From Flaccisagitta enflata (lineage: Eukaryota; Chaetognatha; Sagittoidea; Aphragmophora), in contig OZ231128.1 in the NCBI GenBank assembly GCA_965153355.1, forward strand, positions 5,270,001-5,334,000: a stretch of 64,000 nucleotides of DNA, given 5' to 3'. This document shows positions 46,857 through 59,205 of this stretch, piece after piece (the stretch's first letter is position 1; the number at the start of each line of letters is the position of its first letter). Below the pieces are notes generated by a model, which saw only the letters and a list, made by a program, of their open reading frames with translations, was not told where the DNA came from and did no database searches. The position numbers and the translations under genes were made by a program.

Positions 46857-47119
46857 AATCATCAAAAAATTGGTGAGATAATTAAAGCCCTTCAATCTCG
46901 CAAGAGATTTACGTAAACCGCATCCCTCTAGCTCAATGCGTTTAAAAGTTATTGAGCTTTGATTGAAATACTTTGTGCCATTTCTACACAAATTTTAAAT
47001 AAGATCTGTTCACTGTTTTTCAAATTTCTTCTAAACGCATTGAGCTAGACAGATGCGGTTTGCGCAGACAGCTTGCAAATTTGAAGGGCTTCATTTAGTC
47101 ACCAATTTTCTTATGATTT
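46857..47119. mobile_element. 263-bp palindromic (foldback) repeat
   Basis: The left arm (ATCAAAAAATTGGTGA, AAGCCCTTCAA, AACCGCAT, CTAGCTCAATGCGTTTA) is mirrored by the right arm ending CACCAATTTTCTTATGAT. The arms are about 95 bp each at roughly 80 percent by eye, with a T-rich centre near 46985. No coding potential. Confidence 0.65.
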
Positions 47120-47124
47120 GACGT

Positions 47125-47630
47125 ATCTTTTGGTAGCTATGAGTGTATATGTACCGGAAAAAGAGATAAAGAAAATTGTGAGAAAGATCTGAAGACCCAT
47201 CACTCTAGAATTACATCTTGAAGCTCTACAAATCACTTCCCCAACAAATGGCGGCCCTGATCTAAACAAATAGAGCTCCAATTAATTATCCATGAATTTG
47301 TGACTGATTTATAATTGTTTTTATGCCAATAAATGTGTTTTTACTACACGAGCGAGCGATTACTTTTCTAAACATCGTTGAAAATATTTTCGTTAACGAA
47401 AGTTATCCTCAAGTCTGCTGCATTGTGTGGCGACCTTTATGGCGTAGCTGCCACCACAACCAGGATGTTTATGACCCGCAAAAAGCCTTACCAACCACAA
47501 TCTAAATCTCTATAATCCACCACAGAGCCTACCTCACCTTAAGTAGAAGAGAGGAATTTCGCCACCACAACCCGAATATCTACAACCACCGACTGAGCCT
47601 ACAGCCCTACACCCGCATAACGAGGAGGGC
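47125..47630. other. No gene recognised
   Basis: AT-rich, then a CCACCACAACC-rich patch (47448-47615) with an imperfect direct repeat around GAGCCTACCTCACC and GAGCCTACAGCCC. Confidence 0.35.
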
Positions 47631-47631
47631 A

Positions 47632-47745
47632 CTCAAGGCCGAATCCTCATCTGAAAATGCTCTTAAACCACTCAAAGCAGAATCGGACTAGAGTGGTTGC
47701 AATTTTAACTGCTCATTGTAATTAAGGTGGTTTATGAGTGAACTT
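47632..47745 (+). repeat. Dispersed repeat E, copy 2
   Basis: GAGGGCACTCAAGGCCGAAT, CCTCATCTGAAAATG, AACCACTCAAAGCAGAATCG and GACTAGAGTGGTT correspond to the reverse complement of 39570-39705. Confidence 0.55.
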
Positions 47746-48329
47746 AAAAAGTTTTTTTGGGCCCTGATTGATACTTTATTTGCATCACCCTTCATCCTTT
47801 TTCATATTATCTTTTAACACAATCTATTATTGCTAATTTTAGAAAATTTTAAGATCAAAATTGCCAAAATTTAAATTTTAGAGTTTTTTCAAATAATCAT
47901 GTAATTAGTCTAATTTCTAAAAGTATCAAAGCAGGAAATGAATAATGTGGATTTTTTTAATTCTAGACTATTTTTCATGATAGATTTTTATATCGTTGAA
48001 AAGAATTTCAATGATCTTTTTTTTAAAATTGGTGAAAAAATGGTGTCAAAATAAGGATAAAGCTATACAGTGTAAACAAACAATAAATCAACCTTTTTCA
48101 TAGATAAGATAAACCAGTCTTTAAGAATCCCCCAGAAGAAATAGAAATAAAAATCACTCTAGTTAAAAATGAAAATGAGGGATGTCCTGCTTCGTTCCAC
48201 TCTTGATTCAAAATCCGGCCTAAAATGGTTTCCCCCGCATGGCAAGAGTTCATGAAGCCACCACAACCGAGCTGTTGACCCCCGTCATAAAACGCTGCCA
48301 TCTTGAATTCTGTTACTACCGTAATTTTT

Positions 48330-49202
48330 GGGCAGCGGCCCCGAAGGGGTCGATGACCTATGCTTTCACACATATGGGGAATTTTTTCCTCCTTCTCCTT
48401 CTCCTCCTTCGTACCCCCCCTCTGCTATCTGACAGAAGATTTAGGACAAGAATGATATCACTTCGGGTTTTTCTGCATTTTTTTGTAGGTCATAGGGGTA
48501 CAAATCAAAAACTATCCTTTGGAAAATCATCCCTAGAGCGCATTTAAAAAAAAAATCAAAAATTTACAATTTTAAGCTTCATCATACATGAATAACTTTG
48601 CAGGTTGGTCTGACTAATTTTTTGACAGCGTATAGTTAATCCTGATAGAATTCCCTTTCATTTGATAGGTCGCACTATATGGTTTTAAAAAGAAATAATA
48701 TTTTCATATTTTGAGCCACCGTTACAAAAATTACAGCGGTGGCCTAAAATATGAAAACACAATTTTTAATCAAAACCATGTAGTGCGACCTATCAAATCA
48801 AAGGGAATTTTATCAGGATTAATGACATGCTGTTAGAAAAAGAGTCCGAACCCGGAGTGATATCATTCTTGTCCCAAATCTTCTGTCAGAAAGCAGTGCC
48901 CCAGCCTCCAGGCCTTTATCTCAGCCTGGAGGCCCATATCCCAGTCTTGAGGCCCAAATCCCACCCTCAAGGCCCAAATCCCAACCCCAAGGCCCAGATT
49001 CCAGTCTCTAGGGATTAGGGCCTCAAGACTGGGATTTGGGCCTCGAGGCTGGGATATGGGCCTCCAGGCTGAGATATGGGCCTGGAGGCTGGGGGAAGGA
49101 GGGGCGGGGTGCGGAGGAGGAGAAGGAGGAGGAGGAGAAGGAGGAGAAAATTCCCCATATGTGTGAAAGCATAGGTCATCGACCCCTTCGGGGCCGCTGC
49201 CC
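48330..49202. mobile_element. Foldback element FB-1b with nested palindrome
   Basis: The left end GGGCAGCGGCCCCGAAGGGG, TCGATGACCTATGCTTTCAC and a CCTTCTCC-rich patch are interrupted at 48422. After the nested element the FB continues with about 20-bp units of GGCCCAAATCCCAGCCTCA type, inverts at about 49015, and ends with the GGAGGAGAAGG patch and GGTCATCGACCCCTTCGG...GCTGCCC. The right flank is the conserved CTCCCCCCTCAACTTCAAC module. Confidence 0.75.
48422..48896. mobile_element. 475-bp palindrome nested in FB-1b
   Basis: The left arm starts CTGCTATCTGACAGAAGATT and continues ACAAGAATGATATCACT. The right arm ends AATCTTCTGTCAGAAAGCAG. Pairing continues inward through GATAGGTCGCACTATATGGTTT and its mirror AAACCATGTAGTGCGACCTATC. 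GCCACCGTTACAAAAATTAC and AGCGGTGGC meet near the centre (about 48728). Nearly the whole length is inverted repeat. Confidence 0.7.
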
Positions 49203-49275
49203 TGCTCCCCCCTCAACTTCAACCACAACCCACTTATGCAGGGCACGGGTACCGCTGACCATCTAACGCTTCTGC
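49203..49275. repeat. Conserved FB flank sequence
   Basis: CTCCCCCCTCAACTTCAAC, GGGCACGGGTACC and CCATCTAACGCTTCTGCGAC, matching 26035-26110 in the same orientation relative to the FB element. Confidence 0.6.
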
Positions 49276-49427
49276 GACTATTTCTCGTGAAAGCTCCTTG
49301 GTACTTTTTTACTACGACTCCTCTACTACATTTTACTTTAGTGCTACCACAAACCCTCGTCGACCATTCGTCGTCATGCAAACTTCGACACCAACAAAAA
49401 CCAGCGATGCCGCCGCCACCACAACAG

Positions 49428-49565
49428 TCTCTTTTAGGCAGGAGCAGTGAGGTCAAAGAAATAAAATCATAAAAAAAGTAAAGTGTGACCGACCGACCGA
49501 CCAACCGACGGACCGACGGACCAACCGAAAAGTGGCTGATAGGGTCGCGTGTCCGCGACTAAAAA
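49428..49565 (+). mobile_element. HINE-like element 14, 3' part
   Basis: GGCAGGAGCAGTGAGGTCAAAG and an A-rich stretch parallel element 5 (4165-4225). The CGAC/ACGG tract and the hairpin GGTCGCGTGTCCGCGACT (49543-49560) with AAAAA complete it. The first pair is a G-T wobble and the other six are perfect. The 5' block is missing. Confidence 0.6.
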
Positions 49566-49569
49566 TACA

Positions 49570-50055
49570 ACCTCCTGCACCTAGGATTGTTTCAAGGCCC
49601 ATCTCCCCGACACTAACACCCTTTTTGCCATGCCGCCAAAACCTTTTCCATGGTCGCCGATGTCACAACCGCTGACCATATGACGCTTAAGCGACCTGTT
49701 TTCTCTGCCTCAGAGGGCGTCATGAGTTATGAGTCATAACTTATGACGCTGCCTCCGGCCTCCAAAAACCCTTGATGCAACAACCAAGGCCTCAAGAATA
49801 CTGGTAGAGTTTTTCTCAACAATATCAAGTGCAAAGTATGGGAAAGAACCACCGTTTTCACAGTTACTCCGAAGTTTGTAATAGGCGCGAGTCACAAACA
49901 GGTGCCTTTTCTACCAGATTTGAATCTCTTTATTTTTTTTTCTCTATCCTGACTTTCCCAAATGTTTTCACTAGTTTTTGCATTGGACCAAAGTTTGGGT
50001 TTTTGGCTTTGGGTTCCTCTAACAGAATGATTTTACGCATCCCATTTGATTTATG
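49570..50055. other. No gene recognised
   Basis: Mixed composition. TCATGAGTTATGAGTCATAACTTATGACG (about 49729) is a short set of overlapping TGAGTTATGA/TCATAACTTA inverted motifs. Confidence 0.35.

Positions 50056-50059
<4 letters not shown>

Positions 50060-50102
<43 letters not shown>
50060..50102. repeat. (CT)n microsatellite
   Basis: Pure CT array of about 43 bp. Confidence 0.95.
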
Positions 50103-50103
<1 letters not shown>

Positions 50104-50105
<2 letters not shown>

Positions 50106-50309
50106 GCTAACAATGATGTAAAGCCTGTGCACGCCTGGCTGGGAAAGAGCGACCTCGATGCTATTACTGTAAAAGTTAATGAGGAATTGAGCAAGTGCGG
50201 AATGATGGATGCCTGCTTGGAAACCCAGATGAACACTGCTGCTGTAAATATACCTCCCTATTTGATTACATTGGAAAATTCCACTATGGCTGGATCTACC
50301 ATTTGTTGA
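50104..50309 (+). other. Unassigned open frame after CT array
   Basis: About 68 residues of non-repetitive sequence (ANNDVKPVHAWLGKSDLDAI, then TVKVNEELSKCGMMDACLE) are open to a stop at 50307-50309. I do not recognise a family. It could be an exon fragment, a decayed transposon frame or chance. There is no start codon inside the non-repeat part before the mid-region and no visible splice context. Confidence 0.2.
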
Positions 50310-50977
50310 TGACACTTCCCTCATATGGTGTTACCAATATGGCTGAGACATGACTGATGACTTTGAATGTCAGCCGGGTGTATGGACTGGTGTTGCCATT
50401 CAGGCCCAAATCATTTGTTCAAAGTTGAATTTTTTGTTGGATTACATATGTAGTGGACTACTTGGACCAAAAACTCATCTACAACCAAAGCAAATTTGAA
50501 TATTCTGAATTGCCCTTAGGATTTGGTCAATCCTCGGCTATCAGTCTAATGTTACCAAGACAGTTTGATCTTGTGATAGTACATGTATAAACTCTCTCTC
50601 TCTGTCCTATCTGCTTTTCTGTCTACCTGTTGACCCTCTTGACACTCCATCAAGTCTGTGTATAGACGTAAGTAAAATTCAATTTTGAGAATAGACTCCA
50701 AGAGGGGCTGAATCACCAACATACCACTGTTAACCATTGAACCTAGAAAGAACATTAAATTTCTAAACGGACCACAGTTACACAGAGTTTGTGTAAGGAA
50801 ATTTTGAGCCAGTACTGAATGCCAGAAAAGAACTATTGAGGATGCCTCAAATTGGAAGAAAATTTTGAATGAATTTTACATAAGATGTCCATCAGTCCAA
50901 CTGTCTATCTGACAGTTTGCTCTTCATTTACGATTCGTCTTTGACGTGTTGGGTTTTATGCCTTTGGTAATGCATAA

Positions 50978-50981
<4 letters not shown>

Positions 50982-51030
<49 letters not shown>
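50982..51030. repeat. (CT)n microsatellite
   Basis: CT array ending in CACACACGCACA. It forms an inverted pair with the GA array at 51138. Confidence 0.95.
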
Positions 51031-51036
<6 letters not shown>

Positions 51037-51133
51037 GCACAATGTTTAAGCGGTCTGACAAGAGTACGTATGAGGAACAGTTTCCAGTTGGACTGATTCG
51101 TCTCACCGTTGGTCTATCGGTCAGTCGTCGGGC

Positions 51134-51234
<101 letters not shown>

Positions 51235-51299
51235 AGATATAAAGATATTGATATTCCTTGCTCTACCCCCCACGCCCTCCCCCACCCCCATGACATGAG

Positions 51300-51402
51300 T
51301 AAACAAGAGGAGACAAAAGAGACATGAGGAGACATGAGAGACATAAAGAGACAAGAGAGACATAAAGAGACAAGAGAGAGACGAGAGACATAAGAGACAT
51401 AA
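51300..51402. repeat. Degenerate GAGACATAA/GAGACAAGA repeat
   Basis: Irregular 9-12-bp units related to the clean 9-bp array at 54205-54500. An AAGGCCTTGCG junction follows at 51406, and its reverse complement (CGCAAGGCCTT) borders the other array at 54191-54201. Confidence 0.7.
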
Positions 51403-51590
51403 GTAAGGCCTTGCGTATGGCCTTTTTTTTCACGGCCCTAACACGGGTTCGTATGGGCCAAATGCCGAGCAACAACATCCGGGTTTGATAGGGCCAAACC
51501 CGGATGTGGTTCGGGTCTATTTCGGGTCTATTTCGGCTTTCTATACAAGCTGTGAGGTGATAAATCCTTACCAAGCCTTTTCTGACTTAA

Positions 51591-51749
<159 letters not shown>

Positions 51750-51764
51750 GCAAAAATGATAGTC

Positions 51765-52937
51765 CACCCCCCTCTGCATAGCCCCCAAAAGAAAAACCAA
51801 AAAACCGTTTCTGGGGACCCCAAGAACTATCATCTAGGATGTCTTGGCTACCCAAAACAACATCAGACTAAATCATTTGAATGCAAAATTTTGTTAAAAG
51901 TCATTTTTTTTGCAAAAATCAAGCATTTTTTAGCAAGTTTGGCACTTTTTCTGTTCGCATAGCTTCCAAAACTTTAGAAAATATCTGAAAAGTGTAGGGA
52001 TACCTAATATACAACTGCTTTTATCATTTCAAGCTAGTTTTGGTTAATGTTTTAAAGATTAAAGCAAAAAAACAGCAAATTAAGCTCTTTTTTAGCATTT
52101 TTTCTGCCTAAAATTGTTTGAGCTACTTCAAAAAGCCTGTTGATTATGTGAGGGAACAGTTGGACTGCATGTAGTTTTGACTTTTTTAGCAATCTTTATG
52201 AAATATCTATCACTTAAAAGTTATAAAAATGACTTGGAAACGGTAAATTCAGGCCTTTTTTTTAGTAATTCAAAGTTTTTGAGTTTAAAATACCCTCAAA
52301 CTATTTTACAAAGGTGTGAGTGTATACATTATATAGATTTTTACGTATGATTCACTAGTTTGTATCATGATTAAATATCAAAGTTAATTATATTTTTGTT
52401 TTGACCATTTTTATGCTCTTAAGTGTTAGATATCTCTTTTAGGCAAATAGAAATATACCGCCCACCATATAGCTTTAACAGTATTAAAATTGCTAAAAAA
52501 GTCAAAACTACATGCAGTCCAACTGTTCCCACACACTTTTTATAATCAACAGGCTTTTTGAAGTAGCTTGAACAATTTTAGGCAAAAAAAATGCTAAAAA
52601 AGAGCTTAATTTGCTGTTTTTTTGCTATTTTTTTGCTCTAATCTTTAGAATATTAGCCAAAACTAGCTTGAAATGATAAAAACAGTTGTATATTAGGTAT
52701 CCCTACACTTTTCAGATATTTTCTAAAGTTTTGGAAGCTATGTGAACAGAAAAAGTGCCAAACATGCTAAAAAATGCTTGATTTTTGCAAAAAAAAAATG
52801 ACTTTTAACAAAATTTTGCATTCAAATGATTTAATCTGATGTTGTTTTGGGTAGCCAAGACATCCTAGATGATAGTTATTGGGGTCCCCAGAAACGGTTT
52901 TTTGGTTTTTCTTTTGGGGGCTATGCAGAGGGGGGTG
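51765..52937. mobile_element. 1173-bp palindromic element PAL-1
   Basis: The left end CACCCCCCTCTGCATAGCC and right end GGCTATGCAGAGGGGGGTG are mirror images, and matching continues inward for at least 430 bp per arm and more weakly to the centre near 52350. It is flanked by a 4-bp duplication AGTC (51761-51764 and 52938-52941). The interior is AT-rich with no protein frame. A second copy lies at 60074-61907. CAC... ends with 4-bp duplications fit the Chapaev branch of the CMC superfamily, but that is inference. Confidence 0.75.
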
Positions 52938-53032
52938 AGTCAATATGGAAATCCTTTGTCTTAGTCCAATCAAAGGACACCAAGCAGCGCATTCATCGAG
53001 TCCGCCCAAATTAATGAAGTATACGTTTTGAT

Positions 53033-53187
<155 letters not shown>

Positions 53188-53375
53188 TACACAGACAGGC
53201 AGACAGAATGACAGATAGACAGACAGGCAGACAGACTGACAAGAAGACAGAGAAAAGGAACAGAGACTGGGAAAGAATGTTTGAGAAAGATCAACAGACC
53301 AACCGCATGCCACACTTGTAGAGACGCGTAGCACTCACCATGAAAGAAAAAAAACGAAAGTCAACAGAGAGACGA

Positions 53376-53378
<3 letters not shown>

Positions 53379-53438
<60 letters not shown>
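53379..53438. repeat. (GA)n microsatellite
   Basis: Pure GA array of about 60 bp. Confidence 0.95.
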
Positions 53439-53439
<1 letters not shown>

Positions 53440-53440
<1 letters not shown>

Positions 53441-54100
53441 AAGGGGTATAAGATCAGATCGAAGTGGCGAGCAATGAATTGACTGAGTGGTCGGAATTGA
53501 CGATGCCGAAAATGAGTGATGGAATTGTGACAAAAGGTATCGAGAAGATGAATGGTAATCGACCAAAATAGACATGCAGGTGTTTAATTCCTAACCATGT
53601 CTCGAACGTTTGGTGCAGTAACATAAGTAAGTTTGTGTCAAATATGAAAAACAGAGACAAGAGGTGAAACAGAAACCGTGCGGGCCGGGTTTGGCATCAA
53701 CTCCGGTTTTTAACTTTTTTCTCCTTTTGTTTTTTTTCATGTTACTTTTTTCTTTCTTTCATCCCATATACCTTTCAACCATTTGCCTCATGTTCTTGAT
53801 TTGTATTCAAGAATAAGGGGAGAAAAAAAGCTGAAGAGAAAAAGAGAAGAGAAAAACAAACTGTCTAAAACAAAGAAACAGTGTCTAAAAAAGTTATGGA
53901 AAAAAAACTGTATTCTAAACTGAGAAAAAAAACAAACACCTAAAAAGGGAACAATGGGAATAAAAGTATTGTATGCTAAACTATGAAAAAAACAACCAAC
54001 AGAAAAAAGAAGAAAAGTAAAAAAAAAATTCTGAAAAATGTGAGACAAAAATCATGAAACACTAAAAGTGAAAAGAATTTTTTTTTAGAAAAATGAAAGT
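53440..54100. other. No gene recognised
   Basis: A-rich with scattered AAAAAAC runs. No feature supported. Confidence 0.35.
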
Positions 54101-54204
54101 GCATAGTGGAAAACCGGTCCGGGTTTGAGGTCAAACCCGATCTTCGGCCTTGGCCCTAATGCCGAATTTCGGCCCTGACACGGCCAGACCCGCAAGGCCT
54201 TAGA

Positions 54205-54500
54205 CATAAGAGACATAAGAGACATAAGAGACATAAGAGACATAAGAGACATAAGAGACATAAGAGACATAAGAGACATAAGAGACATAAGAGACATAAG
54301 AGACATAAGAGACATCAGAGACATATAGGAGACAAAAGGGACAAAAGGGACAAAAGTGTCAAAAGAGACAAAAGAGACAAAAGGGACAAAAGGGTCAAAA
54401 GGGTCAAAAGAGACAACAGAGACAACAGAGACAACAGAGACAACAGAGACAAAAGGGACAAAAGGGACAAAAGGGTCAAAGGAGACATAGAAGATATAAG
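54205..54500. repeat. 9-bp satellite with three sequence blocks
   Basis: The block GAGACATAA (about 54205-54320) is followed by GGGACAAAA/GGGTCAAAA (about 54330-54410), GAGACAACA (about 54411-54450), and GGGACAAAA again. The period stays at 9 bp while the unit sequence changes in blocks. Confidence 0.9.
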
Positions 54501-54589
54501 AAACATGAAGAGACATGAAGAGACATGGAGCGAAATGAAGAGAAAACCTTAGAAATCGCGTTACCTTCCATCCTTTCTAGGTACACTCT

Positions 54590-54612
54590 TAAAGAGATGC
54601 AAGGACGAATAT
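54590..54612 (+). mobile_element. Decayed AGATGCG-class hairpin
   Basis: GAGATGCAAGGACGAATATAAAA differs from the consensus of 39338-39355 at four or so positions, so pairing is weakened. Confidence 0.25.
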
Positions 54613-54846
54613 AAAAACAAACAGAAACAGGTGGAAAGAGAAACATCGCGGATATCACGTAACACATGTGCAAAAATTAGGCGGAAAACCAATATTTCAA
54701 AGAAAAAGTGAAAGGCATACTTCTAGTCCGTCTAGCGCGATGAAATCCTAAGTGCAGTAGCCCAAAGATTTCAGGGGACTGCACTTCAATTTTCATGTCA
54801 CTGGGCCAACTGGAAGTAGGATATTTATGATTACATTGCATCAGTG

Positions 54847-54925
54847 GTTTTCCGCCGTTTTCCGCCGTTTTCCGCCGTTTCCCGCCGTATTCCGCCGTTT
54901 TCCGCCGTTCTCCCCCGTTTTCCGC
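54847..54925. repeat. 10-bp minisatellite TTTTCCGCCG
   Basis: Eight units with single-base variants. Confidence 0.85.
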
Positions 54926-55265
54926 ACATGTGCTATCTTCACGCGTGTGATTCTATTAGCATAAAGCCGCGCAGACATTACAATGATCCTGAAAAGTCTC
55001 GAAGTAACTGGAGAATCGGCAGATTTCAGCGAGCAGTGCTTAACTGACTGCTAGACCCTTGCGACGGAGCATTTCCGCCACGATTTCGGCGCGATTTCGA
55101 CGCGCCTCCTAATCGCCACGCGACTTCCGTTTCCGGTTGGCGCTGAAACCGCGGTTTCCTCTTTCGATTTTTCGATTTTTCAGAAGAATTTTTATTCTTT
55201 GCTCCTGATGAAACATGTCAAATATGAGTGGCGTGAATGGCACTACAGTTAGTTTCTATGAGATC

Positions 55266-55267
<2 letters not shown>

Positions 55268-55319
<52 letters not shown>
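55268..55319. repeat. (GA)n microsatellite
   Basis: Pure GA array of about 52 bp. Confidence 0.95.
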
Positions 55320-55322
<3 letters not shown>

Positions 55323-55452
55323 CAGGGTTATTCATTCATTGACAGAGACGTGATTACCATAGTCAGTTTATGATCCACGTGACTACCATCAGGTGACTTA
55401 GGACACCTGACCGTATGGACCATGAAAATCGAAGATGCATTGTAGAAGTCGC

Positions 55453-55455
<3 letters not shown>

Positions 55456-55542
<87 letters not shown>
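55456..55542. repeat. (GA)n microsatellite
   Basis: Pure GA array. TTGTAGAAGTCGCG precedes it, and TTGTTGAAGTCGCGGACC follows about 30 bp after it, so the array may have grown inside a duplicated segment. Confidence 0.95.
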
Positions 55543-55543
<1 letters not shown>

Positions 55544-55640
55544 CCATATGTTTTATGAAAAGCAAAAATGTATTGTTGAAGTCGCGGACCATGAGAGAGA
55601 GACCAATGGACTAACTGACCTTGGAACCTAGTATTTGGCG

Positions 55641-55736
<96 letters not shown>
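55641..55736. repeat. (GA)n microsatellite
   Basis: Pure GA array of about 95 bp. Confidence 0.95.
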
Positions 55737-55739
<3 letters not shown>

Positions 55740-56340
55740 AATGGCAGATTGGCAGGTGGGTTGGTAGAGGCAGGCAAGTAACCGATTGCTGTCGGTTTTA
55801 AAGATGTAAAACCTGTCATCGATTAGTAAGACAAAATTGTCATCCGATCACACTTTTCGATTAACTCGCGCGGCTCTACTGACTGCGCAGGCAAAGATGA
55901 CGATGAATTTTACTGTCTTGCTAATGACTTCCGTTTTGGTCGCGTGCATGCATGACTGATTAAACAATGCGTTGTTGCGACCGATGCCCCCTCAGTCCGC
56001 CAGTCCTTCTGTTGGACAATCCATTCTGGAGCGTACTTTGCGATTTTCTTGGTTGATCACGATCCTTCTCGCTATCTTGAGTTTAAGTTTCTAGTCACTG
56101 GCTCAATGAACGTCTGTCCGTTAGATGTAATCTTTATATGTCTAATCATCTAATTGTCTATATGTGAATCTGTGTATGTTTTTTTATTTGGTTTTGTTTC
56201 CTTGAATGGTTTGAGATTATCACTTTGACGGCTTTATTCCCATGATACAGCCACAAGTAACTGAACACTTAGTTTTCATTACATAAGCGGCCCTCAGGCT
56301 ACACTCAGGTCATGTCGTTTGCCATCAGATGTATGAAATA
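55740..56340. other. No gene recognised
   Basis: Non-repetitive sequence. A GGTCGCGTGCATGCATGAC stretch near 55938 resembles a HINE-like terminus but lacks pairing and the AAAA end. Confidence 0.35.
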
Positions 56341-56360
56341 GTGTGAGATGGGGATGAAAC

Positions 56361-56461
<101 letters not shown>

Positions 56462-56680
56462 AGGTACAGACAGTCAGAATGCCACTACACGCAACAAGGT
56501 TACAAAAATATATCATGGAATGACAATCGAGATGAGATAAACACACTGGGAGAGATAAACCCCAGTTTGGCCGAGAAAAATAACCCATTTGAGTCGCATA
56601 ACATCGCCTTTCGCAAACCCCAAGGGCTAGGCAAAGGCGATGATGCAAAAAGATGGGGAATAAAAGAAAAGAAAGCAGAA

Positions 56681-56915
<235 letters not shown>

Positions 56916-57263
56916 GTTCAAAACCAAAAAATAGGCATTGAAACAACATCGTCAAAGAAACAATGAGACGAGATTGAATCAATTATCAAATTATCCTACC
57001 ATTTTATTCTGGGCTGGTTGCCGTTTAGATAAAGCTTGCATCGTGGTTAATTCTTCATGTAATGAGTTCTCTTTTTTCAGTCTCTTTTATTCTGTCCTCT
57101 TTTCATTTTCTTTTTCTTTTTTTCTTATGTTGTGAACGCTTTCTGCTTTAAGGTCTGTGTCTCATCCTTTTAAGAACAAGCTTTCATTTTTTTTTGCTTC
57201 ATTTGGAGAAGAAGGGTCATAATCCATTGACGCACAAGAAGAGGGTATCAAAATGGAAATCGT

Positions 57264-57265
<2 letters not shown>

Positions 57266-57354
<89 letters not shown>

Positions 57355-57355
57355 C
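57266..57355. repeat. (GA)n microsatellite
   Basis: GA array of about 90 bp. Confidence 0.95.
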
Positions 57356-57538
57356 GCACTGAAAGAGAGATATTCCGTAATCACTAAAAATGTCTTCTTT
57401 TTCCCGGTCTTATTTTTTTCTTCCTCTCACATTTTCCCCCTTCTATCCGGTGTCTCTAAGGGGAGGTAAAGTACGGATTAAACGGTTTGTGAAGGAAAAG
57501 TTATTGCCTCTTTCTTAGTCCTCCGTCCGCACGCCTGC

Positions 57539-57539
<1 letters not shown>

Positions 57540-57617
<78 letters not shown>
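57540..57617. repeat. (GA)n microsatellite
   Basis: Pure GA array of about 77 bp. Confidence 0.95.
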
Positions 57618-57618
<1 letters not shown>

Positions 57619-57619
57619 G

Positions 57620-59110
57620 AGAGTGCCTGATAAGAAACGCCGGCGCCTCTGGTTGTCGATTGCGCGTTGAACCGATTAACAGGTAAGAGAGAATCTATTA
57701 AATGGAAGCGAGAAAAAAAAGACTGTGATTGCATGGACAGTTTCTAACATCAGTAATCTATCATTTTCTTTACTTTTTTTTTTTTTGGCCTAGAGGTACA
57801 GTTTTTTCACTCCGCAAAGTGAGCGATTTTTCGGTAGAATGAATTCTTCTTATACGTTTGAGGGGTTTTGCTTTTTTCTTAAAAAGAGATCGTCATACAC
57901 TTAAACTATCATTATGACATTGTCATATATGAGAGTTGCCACAGTGAGGAGGAAGGAAGTCAGAGCCATGGAAGAATGACGGGAATGATGACAATGTTTT
58001 TTGCCTTGGCCAATGGATGACATTGTTGCCAATTTGGACATCAAGTGACAAGCTGGGGGACATTTTTAAAGAGGCTGGGGGCGATTGACGCGCAAGTTTC
58101 ACGTAGATGTAGTGGGCGAGAATATGTCGTAGGTGTTGTGAGCGAAGGTGGGCGAAGATGATGGTCACTGCGACATTTGAAAGTCTCTCACTGTTGGATG
58201 AGATGGATATAACGAGAGTCAATTAATACAGGTGCACAAACAAGTTACGCCGAATACGAAAGCAGTCTGCCGGAGAACCGGTATTTGAAGCTATGAAGCG
58301 CAGTAGTCGACACAGTTTTTAAAAAGTGATGGACGAGGAATGACAGGTACATCTGAGATGAATAATAACACTTTTATACTAAAGTTGATTTAAAAAGTCC
58401 CGCCTCTGGCTACTCAAAGTACTTGCCTGACGTGGCTGATGAAAACAGTTCAAAACCAGTGTACCATTTCCTTTCACTTACACTACCGTGACATTTTTTT
58501 TCTTTTTATTGTGTAGAAAAAAAAATACAAAAAAAAAAGCAATTCTATCATATGACTTAGAGGCTAGCCACTTTTGCTAGCAACGAGTGGCATGAGATAT
58601 TTCCTATGTAGTGAGATTCGTGACATGCAAGAGATGCCAGTCGCCGCAGTTGCAAAATGGGGTTGGCAAGTGATAAGGGGTAGGGGGGTGGGCTGGGTGG
58701 CCAGTGATGGTGGATGGGGGTGGGAGGTGGCCAGTGATGGAAGTGATGGAAGTGATCGGACTTATAAAAAAAAGAAATCCTTTCAAGGCCCCGTGGACAA
58801 TCCAAGAGGGAATAATCAGTGGGAGTCTTTCCCTCCTCTATCATTTCTTCCTTCTTTCTATTATTTAAATTTTCTTCGTAGAAACGAGCAAAAACCGGCG
58901 TTTTCTAATTAATTTCCAATCCATATTGTATGAGCCCCGCTGCCGAGTCTCCGAGTGCAATCAGCTGGTCAAAGCGACCGCCCGTGGACAGTTTGTGTTG
59001 ATTGTTGTGAAAGGACGAGAACGATATCGAGATATGGTCGAGCTTTGTTAACCCGGTTCGTCAGGCCACGGGTTGAAGGTCAGTCCGCGCCGTTAATGGA
59101 GAGATAGGAA
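57620..59110. other. No gene recognised
   Basis: Mixed sequence with one short GGTGGCCAGTGATGG direct repeat at 58695-58745. Open frames up to about 112 codons show no family features. Confidence 0.35.
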
Positions 59111-59205
59111 GAGCGATATTTTTAACAGGTCGCCCAAGGGCAATATGGGGTCAGCGATACCCGTTGCCCTGCTTTGAGTGATTTGAATTGGAGTGAGGGG
59201 AAGCA

